From NCBI RefSeq assembly GCF_012395815.1, contig NZ_JAAZQQ010000002.1:744001-808000 (forward strand): DNA of 64,000 nt, in the 5' to 3' direction. Positions within the stretch are counted from its first letter, which is position 1, and the number at the start of each line of letters is the position of its first letter. Shown here one piece after another: positions 9,128 to 19,573 of the stretch. A program made the translations under genes and the position numbers. The DNA is from Roseicyclus persicicus. GTDB taxonomy: Bacteria; Pseudomonadota; Alphaproteobacteria; Rhodobacterales; Rhodobacteraceae. The notes beneath the pieces are model-generated. The model searched no databases. It was not told where the DNA came from and saw only the letters and a program-made list of their open reading frames with translations.

Positions 9128-9567
9128 CATGGCCTCCTTCACTGGGCGCGGGGGCGCCGGGGGAAGGGAGCAATGACCCGGGGCGGCGTGCCCCTGCCAG
9201 CTTCTACTCCGAAAAAAGCTGGCGACCCGACCAGTGTGGAAGAGAGACGAGGAGGCGGGCCGCCAGAAGGGTTTTCGCGTCAGACAGTCGGGCCGGTAAG
9301 GAAGGGAGGAGAAGCGACCCGGTGGCTGACAAGTCGAGAATGGGGTCGGTCTGGCCGCGGGGGAAGGCGGCGGGCCTACTTTCGATGCGGGATTCATCAT
9401 CTGCCCGCATCTTGGGCGCTCTGCGCTGCAGCAAGAGCCAGCGCGCGGCGGTCTTGCAACGGATCGGGCAGAATCGCCGGGGATCAGGGATGCGCAGGCG
9501 GGTGCGAAGCCATGACCGTGCCCGGCCATGACGGCCGCGCGGGATCAGCGGATTGTGCGGGAAGGAT
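9128..9567. other. Gene-free stretch between oxygenase and tRNA-Asn
   Basis: About 440 bases with no convincing gene. The short frames inside it (for example 9204-9434 on the minus strand) lack family features and ribosome-binding sites. The only structure I see is the inverted repeat at 9196-9223. It probably holds the oxygenase promoter. Confidence 0.5.
9196..9223 (-). promoter_or_regulatory. Inverted repeat upstream of the oxygenase gene
   Basis: GCCAGCTT at 9196-9203 is mirrored by AAGCTGGC at 9216-9223 with a 12-base loop, about 70 bases upstream of the oxygenase start. It could be an operator or an mRNA leader hairpin. Confidence 0.4.
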
Positions 9568-9642
9568 TGGCTCCGGCGGTAGGGATCGAACCTACGACCA
9601 ATTGATTAACAGTCAACTGCTCTACCGCTGAGCTACGCCGGA
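9568..9642 (-). tRNA. tRNA-Asn (anticodon GTT)
   Basis: The reverse strand folds as a 75-nt tRNA: acceptor TCCGGCG pairs with CGCCGGA, the D arm reads AGCTCAGCGGTAGAGC, the anticodon loop is CTGTTAA, and the T arm contains GGTTCGATCC. The 3' CCA is encoded. Anticodon GTT decodes Asn. Confidence 0.97.
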
Positions 9643-9712
9643 ACTGGCGGTGCGTATAGCAACTGCGATTCCGAGCGTCCAGAGGGTCGGGGCAAAAAGT
9701 TGCCCGCCGCGC

Positions 9713-10606
9713 TCAGGCCCGCGAGAACCGGGTGCCGGCGGTGATCGCGCCGTCGGGCGCGGCCCGATTTCTGCTCGCAAGATCAACGAGATGCGCCAGA
9801 ACGTTGCGGGCGGCGGCTGGCAGGAGGGCGGGGGCGACCTCGGTGTAGATGCGCGCGGCGAGCTCGGCGGCGGTGGCGGGCGGGCCGATGGCGAGGGCGG
9901 CGAGGATCTGGGCCTCGCGCGCCTCGCGGTGGGCGACCAGTTCGGCCGCGCGCGCCTGGGGGTCCGTCACCGGGTCGCCATGGCCCGGGTGGTAGACGCG
10001 GTCGGCGCGCCCCGCCAGCCGGCGGCAGGAGGCGAGGAACGCGCCCATGTCGCCGTCGGGCGGCGACACCAGCGAGGTCGACCAGCCCATGATCAGGTCG
10101 CCGGTGAACAGCGCCCCCTCCCACGCGAAGCTGAGGTGGTTGGCCATGTGGCCCGGCGTTTCCAGCACCGCGATCTCGCCCCAGCCGCCCGCCACGCGGT
10201 CGCCCTCGGCGATCTGCCGGTCGGGGGCGAAGCCGTCGTCGACCCCCTCGCCGCCGCCGATCCCGCCCGCCGCGGCCAGCCGCGCCATCACCGGGGACCG
10301 GCCCCAGTCCGACGGGCCGGCGGCCAGCACGGGGGCGCCCGTCGCATCGGCCAGCGGCCGGGCGAGGGGGGCGTGGTCGCGGTGGGAATGGGTCACGAGG
10401 ATCGCGCCGACCCGTTCGCCGGGCGCCAGCGCCCCGAGGATCGCGGACAGGTGCCGCTGGTCGGCGGGGCCGGGGTCGATCACCGCCACCTCGCCCTCGC
10501 CGACCAGGTAGGTGTTCGTCCCGCGGAAGGTCATCGGCGAGGGGTTCGGCGCGGTGATCCGCCTCAGCCCCGGTTCCAGCCGCACGGCCGCGCTTTCGCT
10601 TTCCAT
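9713..10606 (-). CDS. MBL-fold metallo-hydrolase (LACTB2-like)
   Basis: A 297-residue metallo-beta-lactamase-fold hydrolase. Zinc-binding motifs are THSHRDHA, a histidine in TPGHMANH, aspartate in FTGDLIMG and YHPGHGDP. The C-terminal region (about 215-297) forms a winged-helix-like tail, as in the LACTB2/RNase-like subgroup, whose members include endoribonucleases and thioesterases. I start at MESESAAVRLEPGL (10606); a longer frame would overlap the divergent kinase gene. Substrate unknown. Confidence 0.85.
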   Translation of the reverse strand: MESESAAVRLEPGLRRITAPNPSPMTFRGTNTYLVGEGEVAVIDPGPADQRHLSAILGALAPGERVGAILVTHSHRDHAPLARPLADATGAPVLAAGPSDWGRSPVMARLAAAGGIGGGEGVDDGFAPDRQIAEGDRVAGGWGEIAVLETPGHMANHLSFAWEGALFTGDLIMGWSTSLVSPPDGDMGAFLASCRRLAGRADRVYHPGHGDPVTDPQARAAELVAHREAREAQILAALAIGPPATAAELAARIYTEVAPALLPAAARNVLAHLVDLASRNRAAPDGAITAGTRFSRA

Positions 10607-10634
10607 CCCCGCGCCCGCCCGGTTAACTGGCCCC

Positions 10635-11939
<1,305 letters not shown>

Positions 11940-12069
11940 CCCGTGGCGGCCCCCCGCCGACGCCCCGGCCCGCGGCCTCCGCGCCATAGCCCCGGGGGGC
12001 CGCGGGGTGTTATGCTTCGCCGGACGGTCCGACGGTGATGGGGCCGGGCCCCTTGGGACGGAGCAGCGC

Positions 12070-13431
12070 TTGGACGGATCGCAAATCGCCCAGATCCGCT
12101 TCGGTCACGGGTTCGGGCCCGGGCGGCCGGCGCTGACCGCGGCGGCGATGCTGGCAGCGCTGGGCCGCCCCGACCGTGCCGCCCGACGCCACCCGGTGGC
12201 ACCTTACGCCGAAACCGCGGCCCTGCGCGCCGAGCTTCAGGCCGCAAACGCCGCGCTGCGCGAGGGGCAGGCGGGCGCCGAGGCCCGGCGCGACGCGGCC
12301 AACGCGGCGCTGGTCGCGGCCGGCCGCGCGGGGCTGCGGGCGGTGCTGGCGCGGGTTCTCGACACCGACGCCCCCCTGCGCGAGCGGCTGGTGTGGTTCT
12401 GGGCCGACCATTTCACCGTCGCCGCCGCCGGCCCGACCGGCCGCGCCGCGGTGCCGGCCTTTGTCGACGAGGCGATCCGCCCGCATGTCACGGGGCGCTT
12501 CGCCGACATGCTGAGGGCGGTGATCCGGCACCCGGTGATGCTGGTCTACCTCGACCAGCACCTGTCCTACGGGCCGGGATCGGCGGCGGCGGCACGCGGC
12601 GGGCGCGGCCTGAACGAGAACCTCGCCCGCGAGCTGCTGGAGCTGCACACGCTGGGGGTCGGCGGCGGCTATGCCCAGGCCGACGTGCGCGCAGCGGCCG
12701 AGCTGCTGACCGGGCTCATGATCGACCGCGACCGCGCCTTCGTGTTCCGCCCCGCCGCCGCCGAGCCGGGGGCCGAGACCGTCCTCGGGCGGCGCTACGG
12801 CGGCGACGGGCCGGCGCGGATCGAGGACATCGACGCCTTTCTCGGGGATCTCGCGGCGCATCCCGCCACCGCCCGGCACCTCGCGCGCAAGCTGGCGGTG
12901 CATTTCGTGGCCGACGACCCGCCCGCGGCGCTGGTCGAGGATCTGGCGGCGGTCTACGCGGCGCAGGGCGGCGACCTGATGGCGGTCACCGGGGCGCTGG
13001 TGACCCATCCGCTGGCGCTGGCGCCGACGCTGGCCAAGGTCAAGCCGCCGTTGGAATTCGTCGCCTCGGCGCTGGTCGCGGGCGGGGTCACGGCGGCCGA
13101 GGTCGCGGCGCTGGAACCCGGCGAGGTCCGCCGCCTCCTCGACGTGCCGCTGACCCACATGGGCCAGCCCTTCCAGCGGCCGCGCGGGCCCGATGGCTGG
13201 CCCGAAGCGCCGGGCGACTGGATCACGCCGCAGGGGCTGGCGGCGCGGATCGGCTGGGCGACGGCGCTGGCGGGGCGGCTGGTCGACCGGCTCGGCGACC
13301 CGCGCGGCTTTCTCGACGCGATGCTGCCGGGGCTGGCGGGGCCCGACCTGCGCTTTGCCGTCGGCGCGGCCGAGACCCGGCGCGAGGCGGTGGCGCTGGT
13401 GCTGGCCTCGGCCGAGTTCAACAGGAGGTAG
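12070..13431 (+). CDS. DUF1800 family protein
   Basis: A 453-residue DUF1800 protein. It shows the family segments RERLVWFWADHFTV, GLNENLARELLELHTLGVGGGY and HLARKLAVHFVADDPP. Function is not established; DUF1800 genes are nearly always paired with a DUF1501 gene, as here. I use the TTG at 12070 (MDGSQIAQIRFGHGFGPG), preceded by GGAG; the frame extends to 12007 without family similarity. No classical signal peptide is visible. The stop lies 4 bases before the DUF1501 start. Confidence 0.85.
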   Translation: MDGSQIAQIRFGHGFGPGRPALTAAAMLAALGRPDRAARRHPVAPYAETAALRAELQAANAALREGQAGAEARRDAANAALVAAGRAGLRAVLARVLDTDAPLRERLVWFWADHFTVAAAGPTGRAAVPAFVDEAIRPHVTGRFADMLRAVIRHPVMLVYLDQHLSYGPGSAAAARGGRGLNENLARELLELHTLGVGGGYAQADVRAAAELLTGLMIDRDRAFVFRPAAAEPGAETVLGRRYGGDGPARIEDIDAFLGDLAAHPATARHLARKLAVHFVADDPPAALVEDLAAVYAAQGGDLMAVTGALVTHPLALAPTLAKVKPPLEFVASALVAGGVTAAEVAALEPGEVRRLLDVPLTHMGQPFQRPRGPDGWPEAPGDWITPQGLAARIGWATALAGRLVDRLGDPRGFLDAMLPGLAGPDLRFAVGAAETRREAVALVLASAEFNRR

Positions 13432-13435
13432 CGCG

Positions 13436-14593
13436 ATGGACCACGCGGCGACGACGCGGCGGCAGCTGCTGGGGGCGCTGGGGTGCTCGGCCGCGGCCTT
13501 TCCGCTGATGACGCGGATCACGCTGGCCTCGGCGCCCTGGGACGCGCGGCTGGTGGTGATCGTCCTGCGCGGCGCGATGGACGGGCTCGACGTGCTGCGG
13601 CCGGTGGGCGATCCGGGCTTCGCCGCCCTGCGCCCCGACCCGGGCGGGACGGCGACGCCGCTCGACGGCCGGTTCGCGCTGCATGACGGGCTGTCGCCGC
13701 TGCTGCCGCTGTGGCAGGCGGGCGAGCTGGCCTTCGCCCACGCGGTGTCGACCCCCTACCGCGACGGGCGCAGCCATTTCGACGGGCAGGACATCCTCGA
13801 GGCCGGCGGCAGCGCCGCGCCGGGCGACGGCGGGCTGCGCGACGGCTGGCTGAACCGGCTGCTGCAGGCGACGCCGGGCGCCGAGGCCGAGACGGGCTTT
13901 GCCATCGGGCGCGAGAACCTGCGCATCCTGACCGGCGCCGCGCCGGTGGCCAACTGGTCGCCGCAGACGCGCCTGGCGCTGGGAGAGTCGGCCGAGCAGC
14001 TGCTGGCGCTGGCCTACCGCTCGGACCCGCTGTTCCACGACGCCGCCGCCGAGGCGGTGGCGCTGGCCCGCTCGGTCGCGCCGGGCGGGGGCGGTGGGTC
14101 GCCCGACCGCGCGCTGGCCGAGTTTGCCGCCGCCCGGCTCCGCGGCGACACCCGCATCGCCAGCTTCTCGCTCAGCGGCTGGGACACCCACAGCCACCAG
14201 GCGCGGCGGATGCCGGGGCTGCTGGCGCGGCTGGCCGACACGATCCTGACCCTGCGCGACGGGCTCGGGCCGGTCTGGGGGCGGACGGCGGTGCTGGCGA
14301 TGACGGAGTTCGGGCGCACCGCGCGGTTGAACGGCTCGGGCGGGACGGACCACGGCACCGGCGGCGCGCTCCTGCTGGCGGGCGGCGCGGTGCGGGGCGG
14401 GCGCGTCCACGCCGACTGGCCGGGGCTGGAGGAGGCCGACCTCTACGACCGCCGCGACCTCAGGCCCACGCGCGACCTGCGCGCCTATGCCGGCTGGGCG
14501 ATGGCGGGGCTGTTCGGGCTCGACACCGGGCTGGTGCAGCGGGCGGTCTTTCCGGGGCTGGAGCTGGGCGCCGACCCGGGCGTGGTGCTATAG
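13436..14593 (+). CDS. DUF1501 family protein with Tat-like N-terminus
   Basis: A 385-residue DUF1501 (sulfatase-superfamily-related) protein. The N-terminus has a twin-arginine-like TTRRQLLGALG and a hydrophobic stretch to about 30, consistent with Tat export. Family motifs include VVIVLRGAMDGLD, YRDGRSHFDGQDILE, SGWDTHSHQ and MTEFGRTARLNGSGGTDHGTG, which keep the metal-binding-type residues of the alkaline phosphatase fold. AGGAGG precedes the ATG. It is translated from the same transcript as the DUF1800 gene. The function of the pair is unknown. Confidence 0.87.
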   Translation: MDHAATTRRQLLGALGCSAAAFPLMTRITLASAPWDARLVVIVLRGAMDGLDVLRPVGDPGFAALRPDPGGTATPLDGRFALHDGLSPLLPLWQAGELAFAHAVSTPYRDGRSHFDGQDILEAGGSAAPGDGGLRDGWLNRLLQATPGAEAETGFAIGRENLRILTGAAPVANWSPQTRLALGESAEQLLALAYRSDPLFHDAAAEAVALARSVAPGGGGGSPDRALAEFAAARLRGDTRIASFSLSGWDTHSHQARRMPGLLARLADTILTLRDGLGPVWGRTAVLAMTEFGRTARLNGSGGTDHGTGGALLLAGGAVRGGRVHADWPGLEEADLYDRRDLRPTRDLRAYAGWAMAGLFGLDTGLVQRAVFPGLELGADPGVVL

Positions 14594-14596
14594 CCC

Positions 14597-15049
14597 TCAG
14601 ACCAGCGCGTCCAGCGCCGCGCCCTCCAGCGTCACCCAGGTCTCGCCCGGCATCGGCCGGAATCCGAGCCGGGTGTAGAAGGCCACCGCGCCGGGGTTGT
14701 CGGCGAAGTAGTTCAGCCGCAGGAACGTCGCGCCCCACTCCGCCGCCACCCGGTCGCGCACGCGGGTCAGCAGGCGCCGGCCCAGCCCCGTGCCCCGCTG
14801 CCCCTCGGCCACCCAAAGGTCGGTGACGAAGGCCCCCATCCGCCCCCGCGTGGTCGAGGGGAACACCACGTAGACCGCCACGCCCACCGGCGCGCCGCCC
14901 GCCTCGGCCAGCACCGCCGCCGTGCCACGCCCAAGCGCGCGGGCCAGCACCGCGTCGTCCATCCGGTAGGGGTCGCCCACGTCGCGGGCCAGTGCGCGCA
15001 GCGCCTGCGCCACGGCCTCGGGGGCCGGGTCGTCCAGCAAGGTGACCAT
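14597..15049 (-). CDS. GNAT family N-acetyltransferase
   Basis: A 150-residue acetyltransferase. The acetyl-CoA loop is EGQRGTGLGRRLLTRV, preceded by the beta strand FVTDLWVAE, and the C-terminal motif is RLNYFADNPGAVAFYTRLGFRPM. The acceptor substrate is unknown. The ATG overlaps the stop of the upstream BKACE gene by one base (TGATG), so it is the third gene of an aminotransferase-BKACE-GNAT operon. Its stop lies 3 bases from the convergent DUF1501 stop. Confidence 0.87.
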   Translation of the reverse strand: MVTLLDDPAPEAVAQALRALARDVGDPYRMDDAVLARALGRGTAAVLAEAGGAPVGVAVYVVFPSTTRGRMGAFVTDLWVAEGQRGTGLGRRLLTRVRDRVAAEWGATFLRLNYFADNPGAVAFYTRLGFRPMPGETWVTLEGAALDALV

Positions 15050-15975
15050 CAGAACGCCACCTTGTTCGCGCCCTTGGTGCCCAGCATCGCGCGCGCCTCG
15101 TCGGGGGTGGCGACGGTGCGGCCCAGCTCCTCGACGATGCGGCGGATCTTGGCGACCTGTTCCGCGTTCGACGTCGCAAGCTGCCCTTGCGCGATGTAGA
15201 GGTTGTCCTCCAGCCCCACGCGCACATGCCCGCCCATGCCCGCCGCCATTGCGGCCATGGCCATCTGCCGCCGCCCCGCGGCCAGCACGGAAAACAGGTA
15301 GCGGTCGCCGAACAGCCGGTCGGCGGTCTCCTTCAGGTGGGTCAGGTGTTCGGGCTCGGCCGCGATGCCGCCCAGCACCCCCATCACGAACTGGAGGAAG
15401 ATCGGCGCGCGGATCATCCCGCGGTCCTCGAAATGCCTGAGCATGTGGAGGTGGCCGACATCGTAGCATTCGAACTCGAACCGCGCGCCGCGCTCGGCGC
15501 CCATACGGGTCAGCACGCCCGCGATGTCGCGCGGCGTGTTCTTGAACACCAGGTCGTCCGAGTTGCGCAGGAACGGCTCCTCCCAGTCGTGCAGCCAGTC
15601 GGTGCGCTTGCCCAGCATCGGGTAGAGGGCGAAGTTCATCGTCCCCATGTTGAGCGAGCAGAGCTCGGGTTCCGCCATCAGCGGCGCGGCGAGGCGCTGG
15701 TCGAGCGTCATCACCGCGCTGCCCCCCGTCGTCATGTTGACGATGGCGTCGCAGCCCGCCTTGATGCGCGGCAGGAACCCCATCCAGTGCGCCGGGTCGG
15801 CCGAGGGGCGGCCATCGGCGGGGTCGCGGGCGTGCAGGTGCAGGATGGCGGCCCCGGCCTGCGCTGCGTCGATCGCCTGCGTGGCGATCTGGTCGGCGGT
15901 GACGGGCAGGTGCGGCGACATCGAGGGCGTGTGGATCGACCCGGTGATGGCGCAGGAGATGATGATCTTGCCCAT
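15049..15975 (-). CDS. Beta-keto acid cleavage enzyme (BKACE, DUF849)
   Basis: A 308-residue BKACE-family TIM barrel that condenses a beta-keto acid with acetyl-CoA to give acetoacetate and a new CoA ester. It shows the zinc-binding HLHARDP, NMTTGGS and HVRVGLEDNLYI motifs. The substrate may be the keto acid made by the aminotransferase encoded directly upstream, as the genes overlap by TGATG. The best-known member is the lysine-fermentation enzyme Kce, but the specificity here cannot be read from sequence. Confidence 0.87.
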   Translation of the reverse strand: MGKIIISCAITGSIHTPSMSPHLPVTADQIATQAIDAAQAGAAILHLHARDPADGRPSADPAHWMGFLPRIKAGCDAIVNMTTGGSAVMTLDQRLAAPLMAEPELCSLNMGTMNFALYPMLGKRTDWLHDWEEPFLRNSDDLVFKNTPRDIAGVLTRMGAERGARFEFECYDVGHLHMLRHFEDRGMIRAPIFLQFVMGVLGGIAAEPEHLTHLKETADRLFGDRYLFSVLAAGRRQMAMAAMAAGMGGHVRVGLEDNLYIAQGQLATSNAEQVAKIRRIVEELGRTVATPDEARAMLGTKGANKVAF

Positions 15976-17318
15976 CAGGCCAGCCCCTCGGCCGCCAGCA
16001 CCTGCCGGACCGAGGTCGCGCCCTTGTCCACGATCTCGGCCAGCTCGTCGTCGGTGGCGTTGTAGGGCGGCGCGAAGATGACGATGTCGCCCGAATGCCC
16101 GTCGACGTTGCCGCCCACGGGATAGCAGATCAGCCCGTTCGCCATCGCCTGCGCGCGGATCTTCATGAACAGCCGCCGGTCGCGGTCGAAGGGGGCCTTG
16201 GTCGCGCGGTCGGCCACCAGCTCCAGCGCGATGAAATGCCCCCGCCCGCGGATGTCGCCGATGGCCTCGACCCCCGCCAGCGCCTCGGCCAGCCAGCCCA
16301 TCAGGCGCGGCCCGTTGGCGGCGACGCGGTCCACCAGCCCCTCGCGTTCCACGATCCGCTGCACCGCGACACCCGCCGCGCAGGCCGCGGTGTGGCCGGT
16401 GAAGGTGTGGCCCGTGCCGAAGGCCCCGTCGGCGGCGCGGATCGCCTCCCACACGGCGGTGGTGCAGATCGCGGCGCCCAGCGGCTGGTAGCCGCCCGCC
16501 AGCCCCTTGGCGACGGCCATGATGTCGGGCTCCACCCCGTCATGTTCCAGCGCCCGCCAGGTGCCGCAGCGCCCGGCGCCGCACATCACCTCGTCGGCGA
16601 TCACCAGCACGCCGTGGCGGGTGCAGATCTCGCGCACGGCCTTGGCGTAACCCGGCGGCGCGGGGACGCAGCCACCGGCCGCGCCGACCACCGGCTCGAA
16701 CACGAAGGCCGCGACCTTCTCCGGGCCGACCCGCAGGATCGCCGCCTCAAGCTCCGCCGCCGCCGCGGCGCCCGCGGTCTCGGCCGTGGCGCCGGGCAGG
16801 GGGCGGTAGGCGTTGGCGGGCGGGATCTTGACCGAGGGGATGAAGGCCCCCTCGTAGGCCGCCGTCCGCTCGGCAAAGCCCGACAGCCCCAGCGCGCCCA
16901 GCGTGTTGCCGTGCCAGGACCGCTCGCGGCTGATGAAGACGCGGCGGGATTTCTGCCCGATGGCCGTCTGGTACTGCAGCGCGATCTTGAGGCAGCTTTC
17001 CACCGCCTCGGACCCGCCGGTGACGTAGACCATCTCGGACAGCGTGCCGCCCACCCGCGCGCGGATGATGGCCGTCAGCTCCTCCAGCGCGTCGGTGGTG
17101 AAGTTGTAGCGGTAGCCATGCGCGATGGCCTCGAGCTGGTCGCAGATCGCGCGGTTCACCTCGGGGTGGGCGTGCCCGAGGCAGTAGACGGCCGGGCCGC
17201 CCGACCCGTCGATGTATTGCTTGCCGGCGGCATCCCACAGGTAGGCGCCGCACGCGCGCACCACGCGGGGCAGGGCGTCGGTCGATTTCAGCGTGTCGGT
17301 GCCGGGGGCGTCGGGCAT
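15975..17318 (-). CDS. Class III (omega) aminotransferase
   Basis: A 447-residue PLP enzyme of the class III group. The catalytic lysine is in AVAKGLAGGYQPLGA, the cofactor aspartate in LVIADEVMCGAGRCG, and GTGHTFTGHTAACAAG lies before the C-terminal domain. It likely moves an amino group from an omega- or beta-amino acid, producing a keto acid for the downstream BKACE enzyme (inference from the operon). I choose the start at 17318 with CAGGAG upstream over an earlier ATG at 17339. Confidence 0.85.
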   Translation of the reverse strand: MPDAPGTDTLKSTDALPRVVRACGAYLWDAAGKQYIDGSGGPAVYCLGHAHPEVNRAICDQLEAIAHGYRYNFTTDALEELTAIIRARVGGTLSEMVYVTGGSEAVESCLKIALQYQTAIGQKSRRVFISRERSWHGNTLGALGLSGFAERTAAYEGAFIPSVKIPPANAYRPLPGATAETAGAAAAAELEAAILRVGPEKVAAFVFEPVVGAAGGCVPAPPGYAKAVREICTRHGVLVIADEVMCGAGRCGTWRALEHDGVEPDIMAVAKGLAGGYQPLGAAICTTAVWEAIRAADGAFGTGHTFTGHTAACAAGVAVQRIVEREGLVDRVAANGPRLMGWLAEALAGVEAIGDIRGRGHFIALELVADRATKAPFDRDRRLFMKIRAQAMANGLICYPVGGNVDGHSGDIVIFAPPYNATDDELAEIVDKGATSVRQVLAAEGLA

Positions 17319-17386
17319 GGCGGGCTCCTGCAGGGGCATGGCCGCAGGGTGCGCCGGCGGCGGGCGGGACACAACGGGGGATCGCC

Positions 17387-18451
17387 TCAGCGCAGGCAGC
17401 GGTCGAGGCAGGCGAGCCAGTTGCCGCGGGCGAGTTTCGCGATCAGCGCGGCGTCGTAGCCGTGCCGCGCCATCGCGTCGAACAGGGCGGGCACGCCGGT
17501 CACGTCGCCGATGCAGTCGGGCACCACGCAGCCGTCGAAGTCGGAGCCGAGGCCGACATGGTCCTCGCCCGCCTGTTCGATCAGGTGGTCGAGGTGGCGC
17601 AGCATCACCTCCCAGCCGAGGCCGGGACCCGAGCGGCCATCCGGGGCAAGGAAGAAGGTGGCGAAGTTCAGCCCCACCATGCCGCCGCGCTCGCGGATCA
17701 TGTGCAGCTGCCGGTCGGTCAGGTTGCGGGTCGAGGGGCAGATCGCGTGGGCGTTGGAATGGGTGGCGACCAGCGGCGCGGACGACACGGCGGCGACATC
17801 GTCGAACCCCTTCTCGTTCAGGTGCGACAGGTCGATCAGGATGCCCAGCTCGTCGCAGAGCCGGACAAGGTCGCGGCCCCGGTCGGTCAGGCCCGGCCCG
17901 GTGTCGGGCGTGCCGGGAAACGCCATCGGCACCCCGTGGCCGAAGATCGTGGGTCGGCTCCAGACCGGGCCGAGCGACCGCAGCCCCATCTCGTGGAACA
18001 GGTAAAGGGCGTCGAGGTCGGGGCCGATCGCCTCGGCGCCCTCCATGTGCATCACCCCCGCGATGGCGCCCGCGGCCATCGCGGCGCGGATCTCGGCAGG
18101 GGTCCGGCAGACACGGAAGGCGTCGGGCGCGGCGCGTTCCATCCAGTGCATCAGGCCCGCCATGGCCATCGCCACGGGCTGGGCGGCCGCGTGGTCCATC
18201 AGATCGGGCAGGGGCAGGGCGTAGGGCGGCTCGGCCATCAGCTTGCGGAAATCGGTGGGCGGCCCCGCCGGCCGGGACGGCACGAAGATGGCGAACAGCC
18301 CGCCCGCGAAGCCCGCCGCCTGCATCCGGCGCAGGTCGAGGTGCCCGGCCCCGGTGTCGCCCAGCCAGACCTCGTCGCGCGGGGCGGCGGAGGTCATCAG
18401 CCGCAGGAGGACATCGTTGTGGCCGTCGAAGAAGGGGATCGGGGCGGTCAT
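17387..18451 (-). CDS. Membrane dipeptidase-like M19 peptidase
   Basis: A 354-residue zinc peptidase of family M19. Metal ligands are visible in DGHND near the N-terminus, MHMEGAEAIG, THSNAHAICPSTRNLTD and GLGSDFDG. It has no signal peptide, so a cytosolic enzyme is expected. Bacterial members cleave dipeptides, sometimes with D-residues at the C-terminal position. It lies 68 bases upstream of the class III aminotransferase and may belong to the same unit. It is divergent from denD. Confidence 0.87.
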   Translation of the reverse strand: MTAPIPFFDGHNDVLLRLMTSAAPRDEVWLGDTGAGHLDLRRMQAAGFAGGLFAIFVPSRPAGPPTDFRKLMAEPPYALPLPDLMDHAAAQPVAMAMAGLMHWMERAAPDAFRVCRTPAEIRAAMAAGAIAGVMHMEGAEAIGPDLDALYLFHEMGLRSLGPVWSRPTIFGHGVPMAFPGTPDTGPGLTDRGRDLVRLCDELGILIDLSHLNEKGFDDVAAVSSAPLVATHSNAHAICPSTRNLTDRQLHMIRERGGMVGLNFATFFLAPDGRSGPGLGWEVMLRHLDHLIEQAGEDHVGLGSDFDGCVVPDCIGDVTGVPALFDAMARHGYDAALIAKLARGNWLACLDRCLR

Positions 18452-18592
18452 GGCGGGCCTTTCGGGGGATGCGGGCGGGCGGATACTGTGACAGGGGCCG
18501 GCGCGCGTCGAGGGGGGGCGCGAAAATGGCTTTCCGCCGCAACGGTTTGCGCTACACCGGGGCGCAGGGTCGAACGGGGGAGGGGAACCGCC

Positions 18593-19573
18593 ATGCATGT
18601 CCTGATCATCGGCGCCGGCGGCATGATCGGCGCGAAGCTGGCCGCGCGGATCGCGGGCGACGGCGCGCTGGCGGGCCGGGCGCTGACCCGCCTCGACCTC
18701 GTCGACATCGCCGCGCCGCCGGTGCCCGCGGGGGCCGGGGCGCTGGCGCAGTCGCAGGCCGCCGACCTGTCCGACGATGGCGTCGCCGCGGCGCTGGTCG
18801 CCCGGCGGCCCGACGTGATCTTTCACCTCGCCGCGGTGGTGTCGGGCGAGGCCGAGGCCGATTTCGAGAAGGGCTACCGCGTCAACCTCGACGCCACCCG
18901 CGCGCTGTTCGAGGCGATCCGCCACGCGCATCTGGCCGACGGCTACCGCCCCCGGCTGGTGTTCACCTCGTCGCTGGCCGTCTACGGCGCGCCGCTGCCG
19001 GACGTGATCCCCGACGATCACATCCGCGCACCGCGCACCAGCTACGGGGTGCAGAAGGCCATCGCCGAGCTGCTGATCGACGACTACACCCGGCGCGGCT
19101 TCATGGACGGCATCGGCCTGCGCCTGCCGACCATCGTGATCCGGCCGGGCCGGCCCAACGCGGCGGCCTCGGGGTTCTTTTCCGGCATCCTGCGCGAGCC
19201 GCTGGCGGGGCAGCGCAGCACGCTGCCCGTGCCCGAGACGACGCGGCACTGGCTGGCCAGCCCGCGCGCCGCGGTGGGGTTCCTGATCCACGCCGCGGGG
19301 CTGGATGGCGTGGCGGTGGGCCCGCGCCGGACGCTGACCATGCCGGGCGTCGCCTGCAGCGTCGGCGACCAGATCGCGGCGCTGGAGCGGGCGGCGGGGC
19401 CGCAGGCCGTGGCGCTGATCGACCATGCGCCGGACCCCGCCATCGCGGCGATCATCGACAACTGGCCCCGCGCCTTCGACCCCGCCGCGGCCCGCGCGCT
19501 GGGCTTCACCGCCGAGACCACGGTGGACGAGCTGATCGCCGTCTACCGCGCCGACGACGCGCCGCGGGGCTGA
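18593..19573 (+). CDS. denD: D-erythronate dehydrogenase-like extended SDR
   Basis: A 326-residue NAD-dependent epimerase/dehydrogenase-fold protein. It opens MHVLIIGAGGMIGAKLA (Rossmann motif), has the DVIFHLAAVVSGEAEADFEKGY segment typical of DenD, and the active-site SYGVQKA (Tyr-x3-Lys). DenD oxidises D-erythronate to 2-keto-D-erythronate in four-carbon acid sugar catabolism. The partner genes for the rest of that pathway (denF-, tnaB- or otnC-type) are not obvious nearby, so the substrate is less certain. GGAGGGG precedes the ATG. Confidence 0.8.
   Translation: MHVLIIGAGGMIGAKLAARIAGDGALAGRALTRLDLVDIAAPPVPAGAGALAQSQAADLSDDGVAAALVARRPDVIFHLAAVVSGEAEADFEKGYRVNLDATRALFEAIRHAHLADGYRPRLVFTSSLAVYGAPLPDVIPDDHIRAPRTSYGVQKAIAELLIDDYTRRGFMDGIGLRLPTIVIRPGRPNAAASGFFSGILREPLAGQRSTLPVPETTRHWLASPRAAVGFLIHAAGLDGVAVGPRRTLTMPGVACSVGDQIAALERAAGPQAVALIDHAPDPAIAAIIDNWPRAFDPAAARALGFTAETTVDELIAVYRADDAPRG

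Noticed and set aside
9204-9434. 76-codon minus-strand frame between oxygenase and tRNA
   Set aside because: No ribosome-binding site, no family features, overlaps nothing but shows no coding signal.
8066-9631. 521-codon plus-strand frame over the oxygenase
   Set aside because: The minus-strand 2OG oxygenase has complete iron and 2OG motifs; the plus frame has no recognisable domain and runs into the tRNA.
11947-12002. Long-range hairpin CGGCCCCCCG/CGGGGGGCCG after the histidine kinase
   Set aside because: The 36-base loop and extreme GC content make it expected by chance; no T-tract.
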